64,000 nt of DNA from Mycolicibacterium frederiksbergense. GTDB taxonomy: Bacteria; Actinomycetota; Actinomycetes; Mycobacteriales; Mycobacteriaceae. Location of the stretch: positions 806,001 through 870,000 of the forward strand of contig NZ_JARXVE010000003.1 in NCBI RefSeq assembly GCF_029893345.1. Reading direction: 5' to 3'. Under the pieces are notes generated by a model. That model had not been told where the DNA came from. It made no database searches and worked only from the letters and a program-made list of their open reading frames with translations. Each line of letters opens with the position of its first letter. The stretch's first letter is position 1. The translations under genes and the position numbers were made by a program. Of this stretch, positions 16,125 to 24,883 are shown piece by piece.

Positions 16125-17741
16125 TCAGGCTGTGAGAAACAGGTTTCGGAGTTCGGATTTCTTGAATTTGCCGGTGGCGGTGCAGGGAAGCGCTTCGACG
16201 AATTCGAATCGGTCGGGCAACTGCCACTTGGCGAAGTCCTGTGCGAGGTGCTCGCGCAGGACCTGGGCGGAGGCGTGACCACCGTCCTGAAGCACCACCA
16301 CGGCAAGGGGTCGCTCGCCCCAGCGCTCATCGGGCACGGCGATCACGGCGGCCTGCGCGACGGCGGGATGGGACATCAGTTGGTTCTCCAGGTCCACCGA
16401 GGAGATCCACTCGCCGCCGGACTTCACCAAATCCTTTGAACGGTCGCAGATCCGGATGCAGCCATGGGGATCGATGCGCACCACATCGCCGGTCTGGAAC
16501 CAGCCGTCGGCGGTGAAACTATCCGCCCCCCGGCCGCCGTGGTAGCTGCCCGCCACCCAGGGACCGCGCACTTCGAGTTCACCCATGGCAGCGTCGTCCC
16601 AGGCGATGAGATCACCGTTCTCGTCCCGGCCCCGAATGTCGAAGAATGGGCTCGCGACACCCTGCCGCATGCGGTAGTTGTACTGCTCGTCCCGCTCACC
16701 CCCGTCGAGGTGCGCCGGAGCGCGGCAGACCGCGCCCAGGGGAGCGGTCTCGGTCATTCCCCAGGCCTGCACGACAGTCAGCCCGTGGCGGTCGAATCCT
16801 TCGAACATCGACCGCGGCACCGCCGCGCCCCCCACGACCAGCCGGTCGAGCTCCGACAAGTCCCACTTGCTCGGGTCGGCATCGAGTGCGGCGAGCATGC
16901 CCATCCACACGGTCGGTACACCCGCCGTCATGGTGACCCGCTCGCGGGCGCACAGGTCGAGGACACTTTCCGGGTCCAGGCGCGGGCCCGGCAGGACCAG
17001 GCGAGCGCCGGCCAGTGCGGCGGCGTACGGCAGGCCCCACGCGTTGGCGTGAAACATGGGGACGACGGGAAGGACTGTGTCCCTGGACGATACGGACAGT
17101 TGGTCGGGCAGGGCCGCGACAAGTGAGTGCAGGGCCAGCGCCCGGTGCGAGTACACGACCCCTTTGGGGCGGCCGGTGGTGCCCGAGGTGTAGCACATGG
17201 CCGCGGCGCGATGTTCGTCGAGCGCGGGCCAGACCACTGGCTCGGCGCCGGCGATCAGAGCTTCGTAATCGAGCGTTCCCGCCGGGGCTGCCGCCTCGTG
17301 GGTGACGACGATGACGTGGCGGAAATCGTGCCGGGCGCCGAAGGTTTCGAATACGTCCAGCAGGGACTCATCGACGACGATCACCCTGTCGTCGGCGTCG
17401 TCGACGATGAACGCCAACTCGTCGGGGAACAACCGGGGGTTGAGGGTGTGGATGACCGCGCCCATGGCAGGCACCGCCAAGTACAGCTCCAGGTGTTCGC
17501 TCTGGTTCCACAGCAGCGTGGCCACCGGGTCGCCCTCACGGACGCCCAGGGCACTCAGCGCACTCGCAAGACGCCGGGCGCGGGCCGCGCATTCGCCGAG
17601 GGTGGTGCGCGTGATCGCACCGGAAGGGCGGCGCGACACAACGTTCACTTCGGAGTGGAATCGCTCGGCACGCTCGACGATGCTCGTCAGTGTGAGCGGA
17701 TAGCCGTCCATGCTGTTGCTGCCCAACATGTTCCGGGTCAT
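16125..17741 (-). CDS. Acyl-CoA synthetase (FadD/AlkK-like, AMP-forming)
   Basis: 538 residues. The P-loop CYTSGTTGRPKGVVYSHRA (near 190), VVQAWGMTETAP adenylate motif, GWFQTGDVVRID, and the C-terminal catalytic lysine region TATGKFKKSELR are all intact. It activates a fatty or aromatic acid to its CoA thioester using ATP. Its resemblance is to the medium-chain AlkK-type group. Its ATG overlaps the TGA of the WS/DGAT gene by four bases, so the two are translationally coupled, and its product could feed acyl-CoA to that acyltransferase. Confidence 0.92.
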   Translation of the reverse strand: MTRNMLGSNSMDGYPLTLTSIVERAERFHSEVNVVSRRPSGAITRTTLGECAARARRLASALSALGVREGDPVATLLWNQSEHLELYLAVPAMGAVIHTLNPRLFPDELAFIVDDADDRVIVVDESLLDVFETFGARHDFRHVIVVTHEAAAPAGTLDYEALIAGAEPVVWPALDEHRAAAMCYTSGTTGRPKGVVYSHRALALHSLVAALPDQLSVSSRDTVLPVVPMFHANAWGLPYAAALAGARLVLPGPRLDPESVLDLCARERVTMTAGVPTVWMGMLAALDADPSKWDLSELDRLVVGGAAVPRSMFEGFDRHGLTVVQAWGMTETAPLGAVCRAPAHLDGGERDEQYNYRMRQGVASPFFDIRGRDENGDLIAWDDAAMGELEVRGPWVAGSYHGGRGADSFTADGWFQTGDVVRIDPHGCIRICDRSKDLVKSGGEWISSVDLENQLMSHPAVAQAAVIAVPDERWGERPLAVVVLQDGGHASAQVLREHLAQDFAKWQLPDRFEFVEALPCTATGKFKKSELRNLFLTA

Positions 17742-19255
17742 GACCTCGCCTTATGCCGGCTCGAGGCGCTGCGGCGGGTCGAGGTCTTGGGATTCGCGGC
17801 CCGGGTGGCGTTCTGTAGCTCTTCCAGGCCGTCGCCGAGTGCCGCCAGGATCGGCCATGGGTCATCTACCAACTCGCGGTCGACGACGATTCCGAACTCG
17901 AGTGAATCCTGATAGCTCATCACGGTGATGTTGATGCCGATCCCGTCGAGCACCCCGGAGACCGGGAACTGGGCACGTTGTTTTGCGCCGCCGAGGTACA
18001 GGGGCGTAGCCGGTCCGGGGACGTTCGAGATCATGGCGTTCGCCGGCTGATTGAGCCCGCGCACGCCGGCCAGACGGGACAGGGACCGGGCCGCCTGCGC
18101 AAATAAGGCAGGCGGGATGAAGTGATTGGCGTCTTGCAGCAGCGAGGCCGGCAGCGCGCGCTGCCGTTCCTTGGCAGCGTTCATCGCCTCGTTGATCCGG
18201 CGCACGCGCTCAACGGGATCGGCCACATCGGTGGGCAGCTGGGTGAGCATCACCGAGACCCGGTTGCCGAAGGTGCCCTGCTGCTCGGGAGTTCGCACCG
18301 ACATGGGGATGAAACTCGCGAGGGGTTCGGCGGGCAGCTCACCCTGCTTGTCGAGCCAGGACCGCAGGCCCGCCGCGCAGATCGCCAGGACGACGTCGTT
18401 GACGGTGCAGCCGAGTGCGTTCTTGATCGCTTTGACCTCGGCCAGCGGCATCGAGCCGAAAGCGACCCGGCGGTGTGGCGATACCCGTGCCTGGAACCGG
18501 GTTCGGGGAGCGGTGACGTCGCTGCTCCGCAGAGCGGCTACGGGACTGCCGGCTTTCAGGGCTCGTTTGACCAGCCGGCTGCTGCGCGCGATGGTCTTCA
18601 CTCCGGGTAGATGACGGATGGTCGGAACGTCGTCGAGGTGCGGCAGTGCCGTGGGGCCGGCGCGCAGAACCCGCAGTGGCTGGCTCGCCAGCCCGACCAG
18701 ACCGCGACCCAGCATCTCCACCTCCGACGGGTACTTTTCCGCGACGATCGTGGGTGCCGCTTCCCGCTCACGCCCGGTGGCGTCATCGAGGAGGATGCTC
18801 ATGACCTCGGCACCGGACACTCCGTCGACCGCGGCGTGGTGCATCTTCGTCAGTACCGCGACGCCGCCGTCGTCGAGTCCGTGGATGACGTACACCTCCC
18901 AGAGTGGGCGCGCCCGGTCGAGTTGGCGGCCGATGATCCGGGCCACCTGGTCGGCGAGCTGGCGCTGGTCGCCCGGCGCGGGCAACGCCAGCTCGCGGAC
19001 GTGGTACTCGATGTCGAAGGAGCCGTCGTCGACCCAGTACGGGTAGTCGAGGGAGAAGGGCACCTGGGCGAGCCGCCAGCGGAAGGTGGGCAGCAGGTGC
19101 AGGCGTTCGCTGATGACTCCGCGAACGAGGGCCGCATCGAGGGGTTCGCCCGATGCGGTGTGGGAGTCGTAGATACCGAGAACACTGACGTGTCCCTGGA
19201 CACGGTCGTTCTCCATGGCCAGGAACTGCGCGTCGAGGCTGGTCAGTTGTCGCAT
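17738..19255 (-). CDS. WS/DGAT wax-ester synthase/diacylglycerol O-acyltransferase
   Basis: 505 residues. The condensing-type active site HHAAVDG (near residue 135) is intact, and the N-terminal MRQLTSLDAQFLAMEN and the PLYLGGAKQ/GxNITVMSYQDSLEFG C-terminal motifs are the mycobacterial family signature. It transfers an acyl group from acyl-CoA to diacylglycerol or an alcohol, making storage lipid at the membrane. The frame is open to 19573, but homology starts at ATG 19253-19255. First gene of the WS/DGAT, acyl-CoA ligase, NTF2-like operon and divergent from a PucR-type regulator. Confidence 0.93.
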   Translation of the reverse strand: MRQLTSLDAQFLAMENDRVQGHVSVLGIYDSHTASGEPLDAALVRGVISERLHLLPTFRWRLAQVPFSLDYPYWVDDGSFDIEYHVRELALPAPGDQRQLADQVARIIGRQLDRARPLWEVYVIHGLDDGGVAVLTKMHHAAVDGVSGAEVMSILLDDATGREREAAPTIVAEKYPSEVEMLGRGLVGLASQPLRVLRAGPTALPHLDDVPTIRHLPGVKTIARSSRLVKRALKAGSPVAALRSSDVTAPRTRFQARVSPHRRVAFGSMPLAEVKAIKNALGCTVNDVVLAICAAGLRSWLDKQGELPAEPLASFIPMSVRTPEQQGTFGNRVSVMLTQLPTDVADPVERVRRINEAMNAAKERQRALPASLLQDANHFIPPALFAQAARSLSRLAGVRGLNQPANAMISNVPGPATPLYLGGAKQRAQFPVSGVLDGIGINITVMSYQDSLEFGIVVDRELVDDPWPILAALGDGLEELQNATRAANPKTSTRRSASSRHKARS

Positions 19256-19370
19256 ATGAAGATCGTCCGCCGGTGGCGTCGGCTTTCTCTTGTCTGCGCG
19301 CACCAACGCTGTGCCCGGTGGTTGTTCAATTTGCCTACCGTCAGCCGGGGGCGGCGCTACCGTGCAGTGC

Positions 19371-20696
19371 ATGGAGCCGGCCTGGGCAGGTGCACAGGAT
19401 GATGAGCAGCGCCGAGTGTGGTCGGCGGTGTTGCGGCCGGCCGCCGCTGAACTCATCGAGCGGGCCCGCGAAATCTCGGCAGCGGTGAATGATGACACCC
19501 GCGCTCGGCTGAGTGACCTGCTTGTCAACGAGCAGGCTCTCGAGGTCAATCGTGCGAGTACCGAGGCAAGCATTCGCGACTTCGCGCAGGTGTTGTCGGC
19601 CGGGGACGATCCCTTCCGGGCGGTGCAGCTGCAGTCGCCGACTCTTGACTATGCACGGGACGGAGCGCAACACGGCATACCGCTCACCACGCTCATGCGC
19701 AGCTATCGCCTCGCACACGCCGCAACCGCGGCTCATTTCAACGCGATACTTCAGAACCACGCGAGTAATGCCGAAGAACTGCACCTTGCCTCGGAGCTGG
19801 GTTCGGCGTGGATGTTCTCCTATGTCGACGCCGCGCTGTGCCTGGTAGAGGAGGTGTATACCGCCGAACGCGACCGATGGTTGCGCAGCGCCGCCGCCAG
19901 CCAAGCCGAAACCATCGCCACCATCCTGGCCGGTGAACCCATCGACATCGAGGTGGCCACCCGGCGTCTTCGCCATGATGTCCGCCGGGTCCACATCGCC
20001 GCGATCGCCTGGCTCGAATCTCACGAAGAAGGACGCAACACGCAAGCCGTCCTCGAAGCGGCAATCCGCGATATCGCCTCCGCCATCGGCAATCAGAAAC
20101 CTCTCGTGCATCCGCTCGGGATATTGTCGACGGCGGCCTGGATCAGCTCGAACAGTCACATTCCGTCGAAAGTACTGGACGAGTTACGGTTTCGGACTTC
20201 GAATGCGCCGGGCGTGCGCGTCGCGATCGGCGAGCCGGCACCCGGCATCGGGGGCTTTCGGTCCAGCTATGTGCAAGCTGTTGAGGCGCAACGAGTCGCA
20301 CGCCTCGCGGGCCGTGCGGTCGGCAGCGTCACCCGCTACGACAGTGTTGCGCTGCGTGCCATCGCGACCGCCAACATCGACCAGGCGCGCGACTTCGTGC
20401 GACGCGAACTCGGGCCGCTCGGGGAGATGGACGAAACCACCCGGCGGCTCGCCGTCACGGTGCGCGCCTATCTCGACGAGAACTGTAGTCGCGGAAGAAC
20501 AGCCAAGCGGCTCCACGTTCACGACAACACCGTCGCTTACCGGATCCGTCAGGCAGAGGAACTGTTGGGAAGGTCGTTGGAGCGGCGCACCCTCGAGTTG
20601 CGTGTCGCGCTCGCCCTGGCCGATGTCGTCGCCGAAACCTCCGATTCAGGAGCAGCGGCTCCCGCACAGGCGGATTCGCTGAGGCGGGCCAACTGA
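19371..20696 (+). CDS. PucR/CdaR-type helix-turn-helix regulator
   Basis: 441 residues from ATG 19371. The C-terminal PucR HTH is clear: RRLAVTVRAYLDENCSR then GRTAKRLHVHDNTVAYRIRQAEELLG (residues about 365-410). The N-terminal part is an all-helical sensor segment (RsbRD-like), and the middle a GGDEF-like domain without catalytic residues, as in CdaR-type proteins. The 115-bp gap separates it from the WS/DGAT operon, which it probably activates; the two SDR genes downstream on the other strand may also be in its regulon. Confidence 0.88.
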   Translation: MEPAWAGAQDDEQRRVWSAVLRPAAAELIERAREISAAVNDDTRARLSDLLVNEQALEVNRASTEASIRDFAQVLSAGDDPFRAVQLQSPTLDYARDGAQHGIPLTTLMRSYRLAHAATAAHFNAILQNHASNAEELHLASELGSAWMFSYVDAALCLVEEVYTAERDRWLRSAAASQAETIATILAGEPIDIEVATRRLRHDVRRVHIAAIAWLESHEEGRNTQAVLEAAIRDIASAIGNQKPLVHPLGILSTAAWISSNSHIPSKVLDELRFRTSNAPGVRVAIGEPAPGIGGFRSSYVQAVEAQRVARLAGRAVGSVTRYDSVALRAIATANIDQARDFVRRELGPLGEMDETTRRLAVTVRAYLDENCSRGRTAKRLHVHDNTVAYRIRQAEELLGRSLERRTLELRVALALADVVAETSDSGAAAPAQADSLRRAN

Positions 20697-20722
20697 TCGG
20701 CGTGCTCGTGCCGGCGTCGGGG

Positions 20723-21511
20723 TCACACCCGGCCGAGCATCGCGTCGCGGACCCGCCCGACCCCGGCCAGGCGCGCGAGTTCGCCGATCAGAACCGGTGC
20801 GACGGCGCCGATTCCGGCCAGTAGTCGCACGCCGGCCGACGCGACCGTCGTCTCCGGTGTGTCGCGCTCGATCGCCCCGGCCACCGCCCGCGCGACATCC
20901 TCCGGTGAACTCGTACCGAACCCTCGCGGAAGGGCGACACCGGTGTCCGCCAACATCCCGGCATCACGGATCGGGCCGGGAAAAATCGTGGAGACGCCGA
21001 TGCCGGTGCCGTGCAGTTCCTGACGCAAGGCCAGCCCGAGGCCGCGCAGCCCCCATTTGGTGGCCGTGTACACCGCGCCGTTCCCGGGTGTCGCAATGAG
21101 TCCGGCTCCCGATGAGATGAAGACGATATGACCCTGGCCGCGGCGTTTCATCGATTTCACCGCCGCACAGGCGAGTGCGGTCGGGGCCAGAAGATTGATG
21201 CGCACGGCCTCCTCGATCTCGCTGTCGCTCAGCATCGCGAGATCCTGTGGAATCCCGACACCCGCGTTGGCGATGAGGATGTCCACGTCGCCCGCACGGT
21301 CCATCAGATCCCGAATCTCGTCGAGGTCAGTGAGATCTGCGGTCAACGCCTGAGCGGGCTGCCCGAGTTCGCCGACCAGCCTCTTGAGTTCCAGCTCGCG
21401 TCGGCCTGTCACCGTGAGTGCGCACCCGCGCTCGGCGAGCTCGCGTGCGATGGCGCGGCCGATGCCTCCCGTCGCTCCGGTTACCAGCGCGCTGCGGCCT
21501 TTCAATTGCAT
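20723..21511 (-). CDS. Short-chain dehydrogenase/reductase
   Basis: 262 residues with TGATGGIG cofactor loop, IANAG strand, Ser in FISSGAG and the YTATK catalytic pair. Belongs to the classical SDR group. GAGGACG lies seven bases before ATG 21511. It begins 22 bp after the stop of the SDR gene upstream, so the two form an operon. The length and hydrophobic C-terminus (GIGAVAPVLIGELARLAG) suggest a lipid or other membrane-associated substrate, but none can be named. Confidence 0.88.
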   Translation of the reverse strand: MQLKGRSALVTGATGGIGRAIARELAERGCALTVTGRRELELKRLVGELGQPAQALTADLTDLDEIRDLMDRAGDVDILIANAGVGIPQDLAMLSDSEIEEAVRINLLAPTALACAAVKSMKRRGQGHIVFISSGAGLIATPGNGAVYTATKWGLRGLGLALRQELHGTGIGVSTIFPGPIRDAGMLADTGVALPRGFGTSSPEDVARAVAGAIERDTPETTVASAGVRLLAGIGAVAPVLIGELARLAGVGRVRDAMLGRV

Positions 21512-21533
21512 GTCACGTCCTCAAATATGTTGT

Positions 21534-22388
21534 TTACTTGGATAATTCGGCCACGCGTGCCGCGAGCCACCGGGCCAGCGGTGGGACAGTGCGCGAGAGC
21601 ACATACATCACGTGTGCTTCGGCGGCGACCGGAGCCACCGCGCGGTTGCGCTCGACTGCGCGCAGGATGTTCTTTGCAACGCGCTCAGGGGTGTACCCGC
21701 GCTTCTGGTAGGTCGACTCGAGGTGCCTACGCCGTTCGTCAACGTCCCCGCCACCGCGGATGCGGCTGTTCTGCGTGATGGCGGTGTTGATGATGCCGGG
21801 ACACACCGCGGTGACACCGATGCCATGAGGCTTCAGTTCCATCCGCAGTGCTTCGGACAACCCGAGTACTGCGAACTTCGTTGCGCTGTAGGCGGTCAGC
21901 TGGGGATTGGCCAGGAGGCCGGCCGCCGAGGACAGATTGACGATGTGGCCACCGCGACCTGATTCGGCCATGGTGGGCAGGAAGGCGTCGCAGCCGTGCA
22001 CCACGCCCATGAGGTTGATGTCGATCAGCCATTGCCAATCTTTGACGTCGGTCTCCAAGAAGCCGCCGACCAGGCCGACTCCGGCGTTGTTGACCAGCAT
22101 GTCCACCCGGCCGAAACGTTCGAAGGTGGCGTGCGCGAAACGGGTCATCGATTCGACGTCGGATACGTCGACTCGTGAGGTCAGTACCTCGGCACCCCGC
22201 TTTTCTGCCATCTCGGTGGTGCCGGCGAGCGCAGCCTCGTCGATGTCGCACAGCGCCAGGTGGGCGTGGCGCCGGGCGCACAACAGCGCGATTTCGCGGC
22301 CGATACCGCTGCCGGCGCCGGCGCCGGTGACAACCACAACCCGATCGGTGAGGTCGGCGGTTTTGAGTCGCGATTGAGTTCTAGCCAT
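21534..22388 (-). CDS. Short-chain dehydrogenase/reductase
   Basis: 284 residues: TGAGAGSGIG loop, NNAGVGLVGGF, Ser in NLSSAAG and YSATK. The C-terminal part (TPERVAKNILRAVERNRAV...VMYVLSRTVPPLARWL) is the pattern of mycobacterial SDRs involved in lipid or hydroxyacyl metabolism. No ribosome site before ATG 22388, so possibly leaderless. First gene of a two-SDR operon that converges on the PucR regulator gene. Confidence 0.88.
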   Translation of the reverse strand: MARTQSRLKTADLTDRVVVVTGAGAGSGIGREIALLCARRHAHLALCDIDEAALAGTTEMAEKRGAEVLTSRVDVSDVESMTRFAHATFERFGRVDMLVNNAGVGLVGGFLETDVKDWQWLIDINLMGVVHGCDAFLPTMAESGRGGHIVNLSSAAGLLANPQLTAYSATKFAVLGLSEALRMELKPHGIGVTAVCPGIINTAITQNSRIRGGGDVDERRRHLESTYQKRGYTPERVAKNILRAVERNRAVAPVAAEAHVMYVLSRTVPPLARWLAARVAELSK

Positions 22389-22748
22389 ACGAGCAAGCTA
22401 GGGAGACGACGGGGCTGCCCGCTCGTGCAAACCCGCCAACGTGGACATCGTCAGTTGTTGCACTTCCACAACGGACGATTGATGCGTCCACAGCGCCAAC
22501 GCTCCTGATGGGAGCGGAACGAATTGGGCCGCAATGAGTTTCATGACAGCGCCCCCGTTGTGCCGATGAGCGCTCTGGTCACCGGCCGGTTGTCGCGAAC
22601 AGTCGGGGTGAGGCTCGGCTCGCGTGCTGGCAAATTGAGTTGAGAAGCGGAATGTACATCTGTACATTCGATTGAGTTGGAATTGCGTTGCCGGGTCGCC
22701 CCATGTGGCGCCGGTGCAGAGGCCTGTGGCCAGAAGGGAACGAACGAC
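22389..22748. other. 360-bp intergenic region between SDR operon and hydrolase gene
   Basis: Contains divergent promoter space. A GTTGT...ACAAC dyad lies at about 22454-22472, nearer the SDR operon, and the 20-bp palindrome at 22650-22669 lies nearer the hydrolase. No protein-coding signal is convincing; long minus-strand frames crossing it are antisense to the hydrolase. Confidence 0.5.
22650..22669. promoter_or_regulatory. Operator-like palindrome GAATGTACA-TC-TGTACATTC
   Basis: Perfect 9-bp arms with a two-base centre, 80 bp before the hydrolase GTG start. Its 16-bp core ATGTAC-N4-GTACAT is repeated exactly in pattern at 24667-24682 upstream of the convergent TetR gene, which argues that the TetR protein binds both. 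Confidence 0.75.
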
Positions 22749-24068
22749 GTGGGTCAGCCGACTCGACGACAGGTCATGCTCGGTGTTGCTGCCGGGGCTG
22801 TAGCGGCGGGGGTTGCTGCTTGCGTGCGGAACGCCGATATGGAGGACGAACGACTCATGGGTGATATTTCTCCGCTTCCGGTAGCTATGAAGTCCGAGTT
22901 CCAGCAACTGACCGATGCGCAGAAGGTGCGCGGATGCAGTGTTGCGGCGGTGACTCGGGAGGGGACCGCTTTTGCGGATGCGTGGGGGGTTGCTCGCGAC
23001 GGGCGGGCGATGACGCCGGTGAGTACGTTGAACATCGGGTCTGTGAGCAAGACTGTCACTGCGACCGCGGTGCTTCAGCTGGTCGCCGCAGGCCAGCTTG
23101 ATCTGGACGCCGATGTGAACGACATTCTCGCGCGAAGCGATGTGTATGGGCCTGCGAGTGTGCGTAGTCCGCATCATCCCGATGTTCCGATCACCGTTCG
23201 GCACCTCATCACGCACTTGACGCCGATCGATAGCCCAATCGAACCGGGGCCTTACGGTTATTCGTATCGAGTCGGGCCGATGGCTGATCCTGCGGAGATG
23301 GGGCGGTGGCTTCACGACTTCTTGACCCCGGCTCCCAGGGGCTGGACGTACACCCGGGATAACTTCACGAAATCTGTTCCAGGACAAGCGCATCTGTACT
23401 CGGACATCGCCTATGACCTGGCTGGTCATCTCGTGCAGGCTGTCACGGGACAATATTTCGCCGACTATTGTCGGGATTCGGTTCTTCGTCCGGCGGGGAT
23501 GAATCGCTCGGACTTCAATCGGGACAGTCTGGGCGAGTCGGACCGTGCGCACCCGCACGCGTGGTTTGACAACGGTGTGAAGAGGGGGATGTGGCCCGAC
23601 TATCGGAATCTCATTCCGCATGACATCCCCGACGATTTCACCGGCCATGTCGAGTATGCCCCGTACACCAGTTGCCTGCAGGCCGACGGCGGACTGCGGT
23701 CCAACGCGCTCGATCTGGCCCGCTGGGCACGAATGTGGCTTGGGCAGGGCACTATTGACGGTACGGAAGTCCTAGCGAAGCGCTGGGCTGTTGCCGCGCT
23801 GTCCGATCAGGTCTCGGCTGAGATCCTGGCCGCATCTGATGCTCCGCTGCCGATGATCTCCCAGGGTTTTGCATGGCATCGGGTGAAAGGCGATGCTGAC
23901 GGCGTCTGGCAGCACGCTGGCAGCGAGTTCGGTACGGCCTCGTACGTGATGCTGGATACCAAGCGTGGGGTAGGTGCGGCGGTGGTCTGCAACACCGAAC
24001 TCGCGTTGGAAGGCGACCCGCGAGTCACGATGCTGCATCGGCTTATGGATGCCGCCGCCCGGCAATGA
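22749..24068 (+). CDS. Exported Tat-type lipoprotein, beta-lactamase/class C-fold serine hydrolase
   Basis: 439 residues from GTG 22749, preceded by AAGGGA. A twin-arginine motif (TRRQVMLG) and hydrophobic core end in a lipobox-like VAAC (Cys about 25), so the protein is probably folded in the cytoplasm and anchored outside the membrane. Catalytic SxxK is in GSVSKT (Ser98/Lys101), the Tyr of the YxN-type motif in LYSDIAYD (Tyr217) and a HAGSEFG segment stands for the KTG-type strand. Such proteins are esterases, D-aminopeptidases or lipases rather than true beta-lactamases. Convergent with a TetR gene six bases away; both share an operator sequence. Confidence 0.85.
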   Translation: MGQPTRRQVMLGVAAGAVAAGVAACVRNADMEDERLMGDISPLPVAMKSEFQQLTDAQKVRGCSVAAVTREGTAFADAWGVARDGRAMTPVSTLNIGSVSKTVTATAVLQLVAAGQLDLDADVNDILARSDVYGPASVRSPHHPDVPITVRHLITHLTPIDSPIEPGPYGYSYRVGPMADPAEMGRWLHDFLTPAPRGWTYTRDNFTKSVPGQAHLYSDIAYDLAGHLVQAVTGQYFADYCRDSVLRPAGMNRSDFNRDSLGESDRAHPHAWFDNGVKRGMWPDYRNLIPHDIPDDFTGHVEYAPYTSCLQADGGLRSNALDLARWARMWLGQGTIDGTEVLAKRWAVAALSDQVSAEILAASDAPLPMISQGFAWHRVKGDADGVWQHAGSEFGTASYVMLDTKRGVGAAVVCNTELALEGDPRVTMLHRLMDAAARQ

Positions 24069-24074
24069 CCTGCG

Positions 24075-24641
24075 TCAGCCGTGCATGAGGGCTGTCAACG
24101 TGTCGATCAGCAGGTCGCGATCGATGGGGGTGTCGCTCAGTGCCGCGTGGACCGTGGCACCGTCGGCGAAGATTCCGACCGCCGTTGCACGGTCTCTGCC
24201 GATGTGTGGTTCGAGGGCCTCCACGAGGCCCTCGAACCACCGCAACGCATGTACCCGTAAGTCTTGGTTGGTTACTGCGGCGCAGATCAACGCAGTCTCG
24301 GCGCAGACGGTCTGACGATCGTGCAATTGCGGAAGGTACTTGTCGGCGAAGGCAACCGCTGACGGGCCATGGCTTTCAAGGGTTTTCTGGAACTCGGCAA
24401 TATCGGCTTCGGTCTTGTCCGCGAGGTACTGCACGGCGGCCGACCGTATGTCATCCAAGGTCGCAAAATACTGGGTCGTTGAACCTAGTGGGATCTGTGC
24501 GCGGGCCGCGATCTGGCGGTGGGTGAACTCCGTCGATCCCTGCTCAACGATCAGTTCCGCTGCGGCCTGGACAATTTGGCGGCGGCGCTTCTCAGGATCG
24601 GGTGACACGCGTCGAGCCACTGTCTTCTTTGGTGTAGCCAC
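24075..24641 (-). CDS. TetR-family transcriptional regulator
   Basis: 188 residues. HTH: KRRRQIVQAAAELIVEQG then THRQIAARAQIPLGSTTQYFATLDDI (residues about 18-65); the TTQYF recognition helix resembles the group with a YfiR/AcrR-like C-terminal domain. ATG 24641. A palindrome ATGTACG-AA-CGTACAT sits 26 bp upstream (24667-24682) and a matching one lies before the hydrolase gene at 22749, so it likely represses both itself and that exported hydrolase. Confidence 0.87.
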   Translation of the reverse strand: MATPKKTVARRVSPDPEKRRRQIVQAAAELIVEQGSTEFTHRQIAARAQIPLGSTTQYFATLDDIRSAAVQYLADKTEADIAEFQKTLESHGPSAVAFADKYLPQLHDRQTVCAETALICAAVTNQDLRVHALRWFEGLVEALEPHIGRDRATAVGIFADGATVHAALSDTPIDRDLLIDTLTALMHG

Positions 24642-24666
24642 GCGTCCTCCTCACCCGGTCGTCCTA

Positions 24667-24682
24667 ATGTACGAACGTACAT
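24667..24682. promoter_or_regulatory. Operator-like palindrome ATGTACG-AA-CGTACAT
   Basis: Perfect 7-bp arms with a two-base centre, immediately upstream of the TetR start. It shares the ATGTAC-N4-GTACAT pattern with 22652-22667. Self-regulation by the TetR is inferred. Confidence 0.75.
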
Positions 24683-24824
24683 CAAGCGCAACGTCTGCCT
24701 TGCCTGGGTCAAACCGAATGGGCGTCGCGTAGCACTGGGCTCCAGCGTGCGGTCCTCGCAGGGGCGGGCTTCGCTGGGTTTCTCGGTGCTGTTCATGTGG
24801 TCTCATCGCTGAGGTCAACGGTTG

Positions 24825-24853
24825 CCGTGTATACCCCCTTGGGGTATACACGG
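24825..24853. promoter_or_regulatory. CsoR/RicR-type metal-responsive operator-like palindrome
   Basis: Two perfect 13-bp arms, CCGTGTATACCCC at 24825-24837 and its complement at 24841-24853, with CTT between. The centre reads TACCC-N5-GGGTA, the arrangement described for copper-sensing CsoR/RicR regulators of mycobacteria (family knowledge). It lies 30 bp before the DUF3703 start codon. Confidence 0.75.
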
Positions 24854-24883
24854 AGTGGTTGACCCTGTTAGGAGGTAACGCGG

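Noticed and set aside
22398-23648. 416-residue open frame on the minus strand
   Set aside because: Antisense to the well-supported Tat-lipoprotein hydrolase; Arg/His/Pro-rich composition typical of a GC-rich shadow frame, no recognisable domain.
22749-24068. True beta-lactamase
   Set aside because: SxxK is present but motifs resemble the wider class C-like esterase/D-aminopeptidase group; resistance function not supported by sequence alone.
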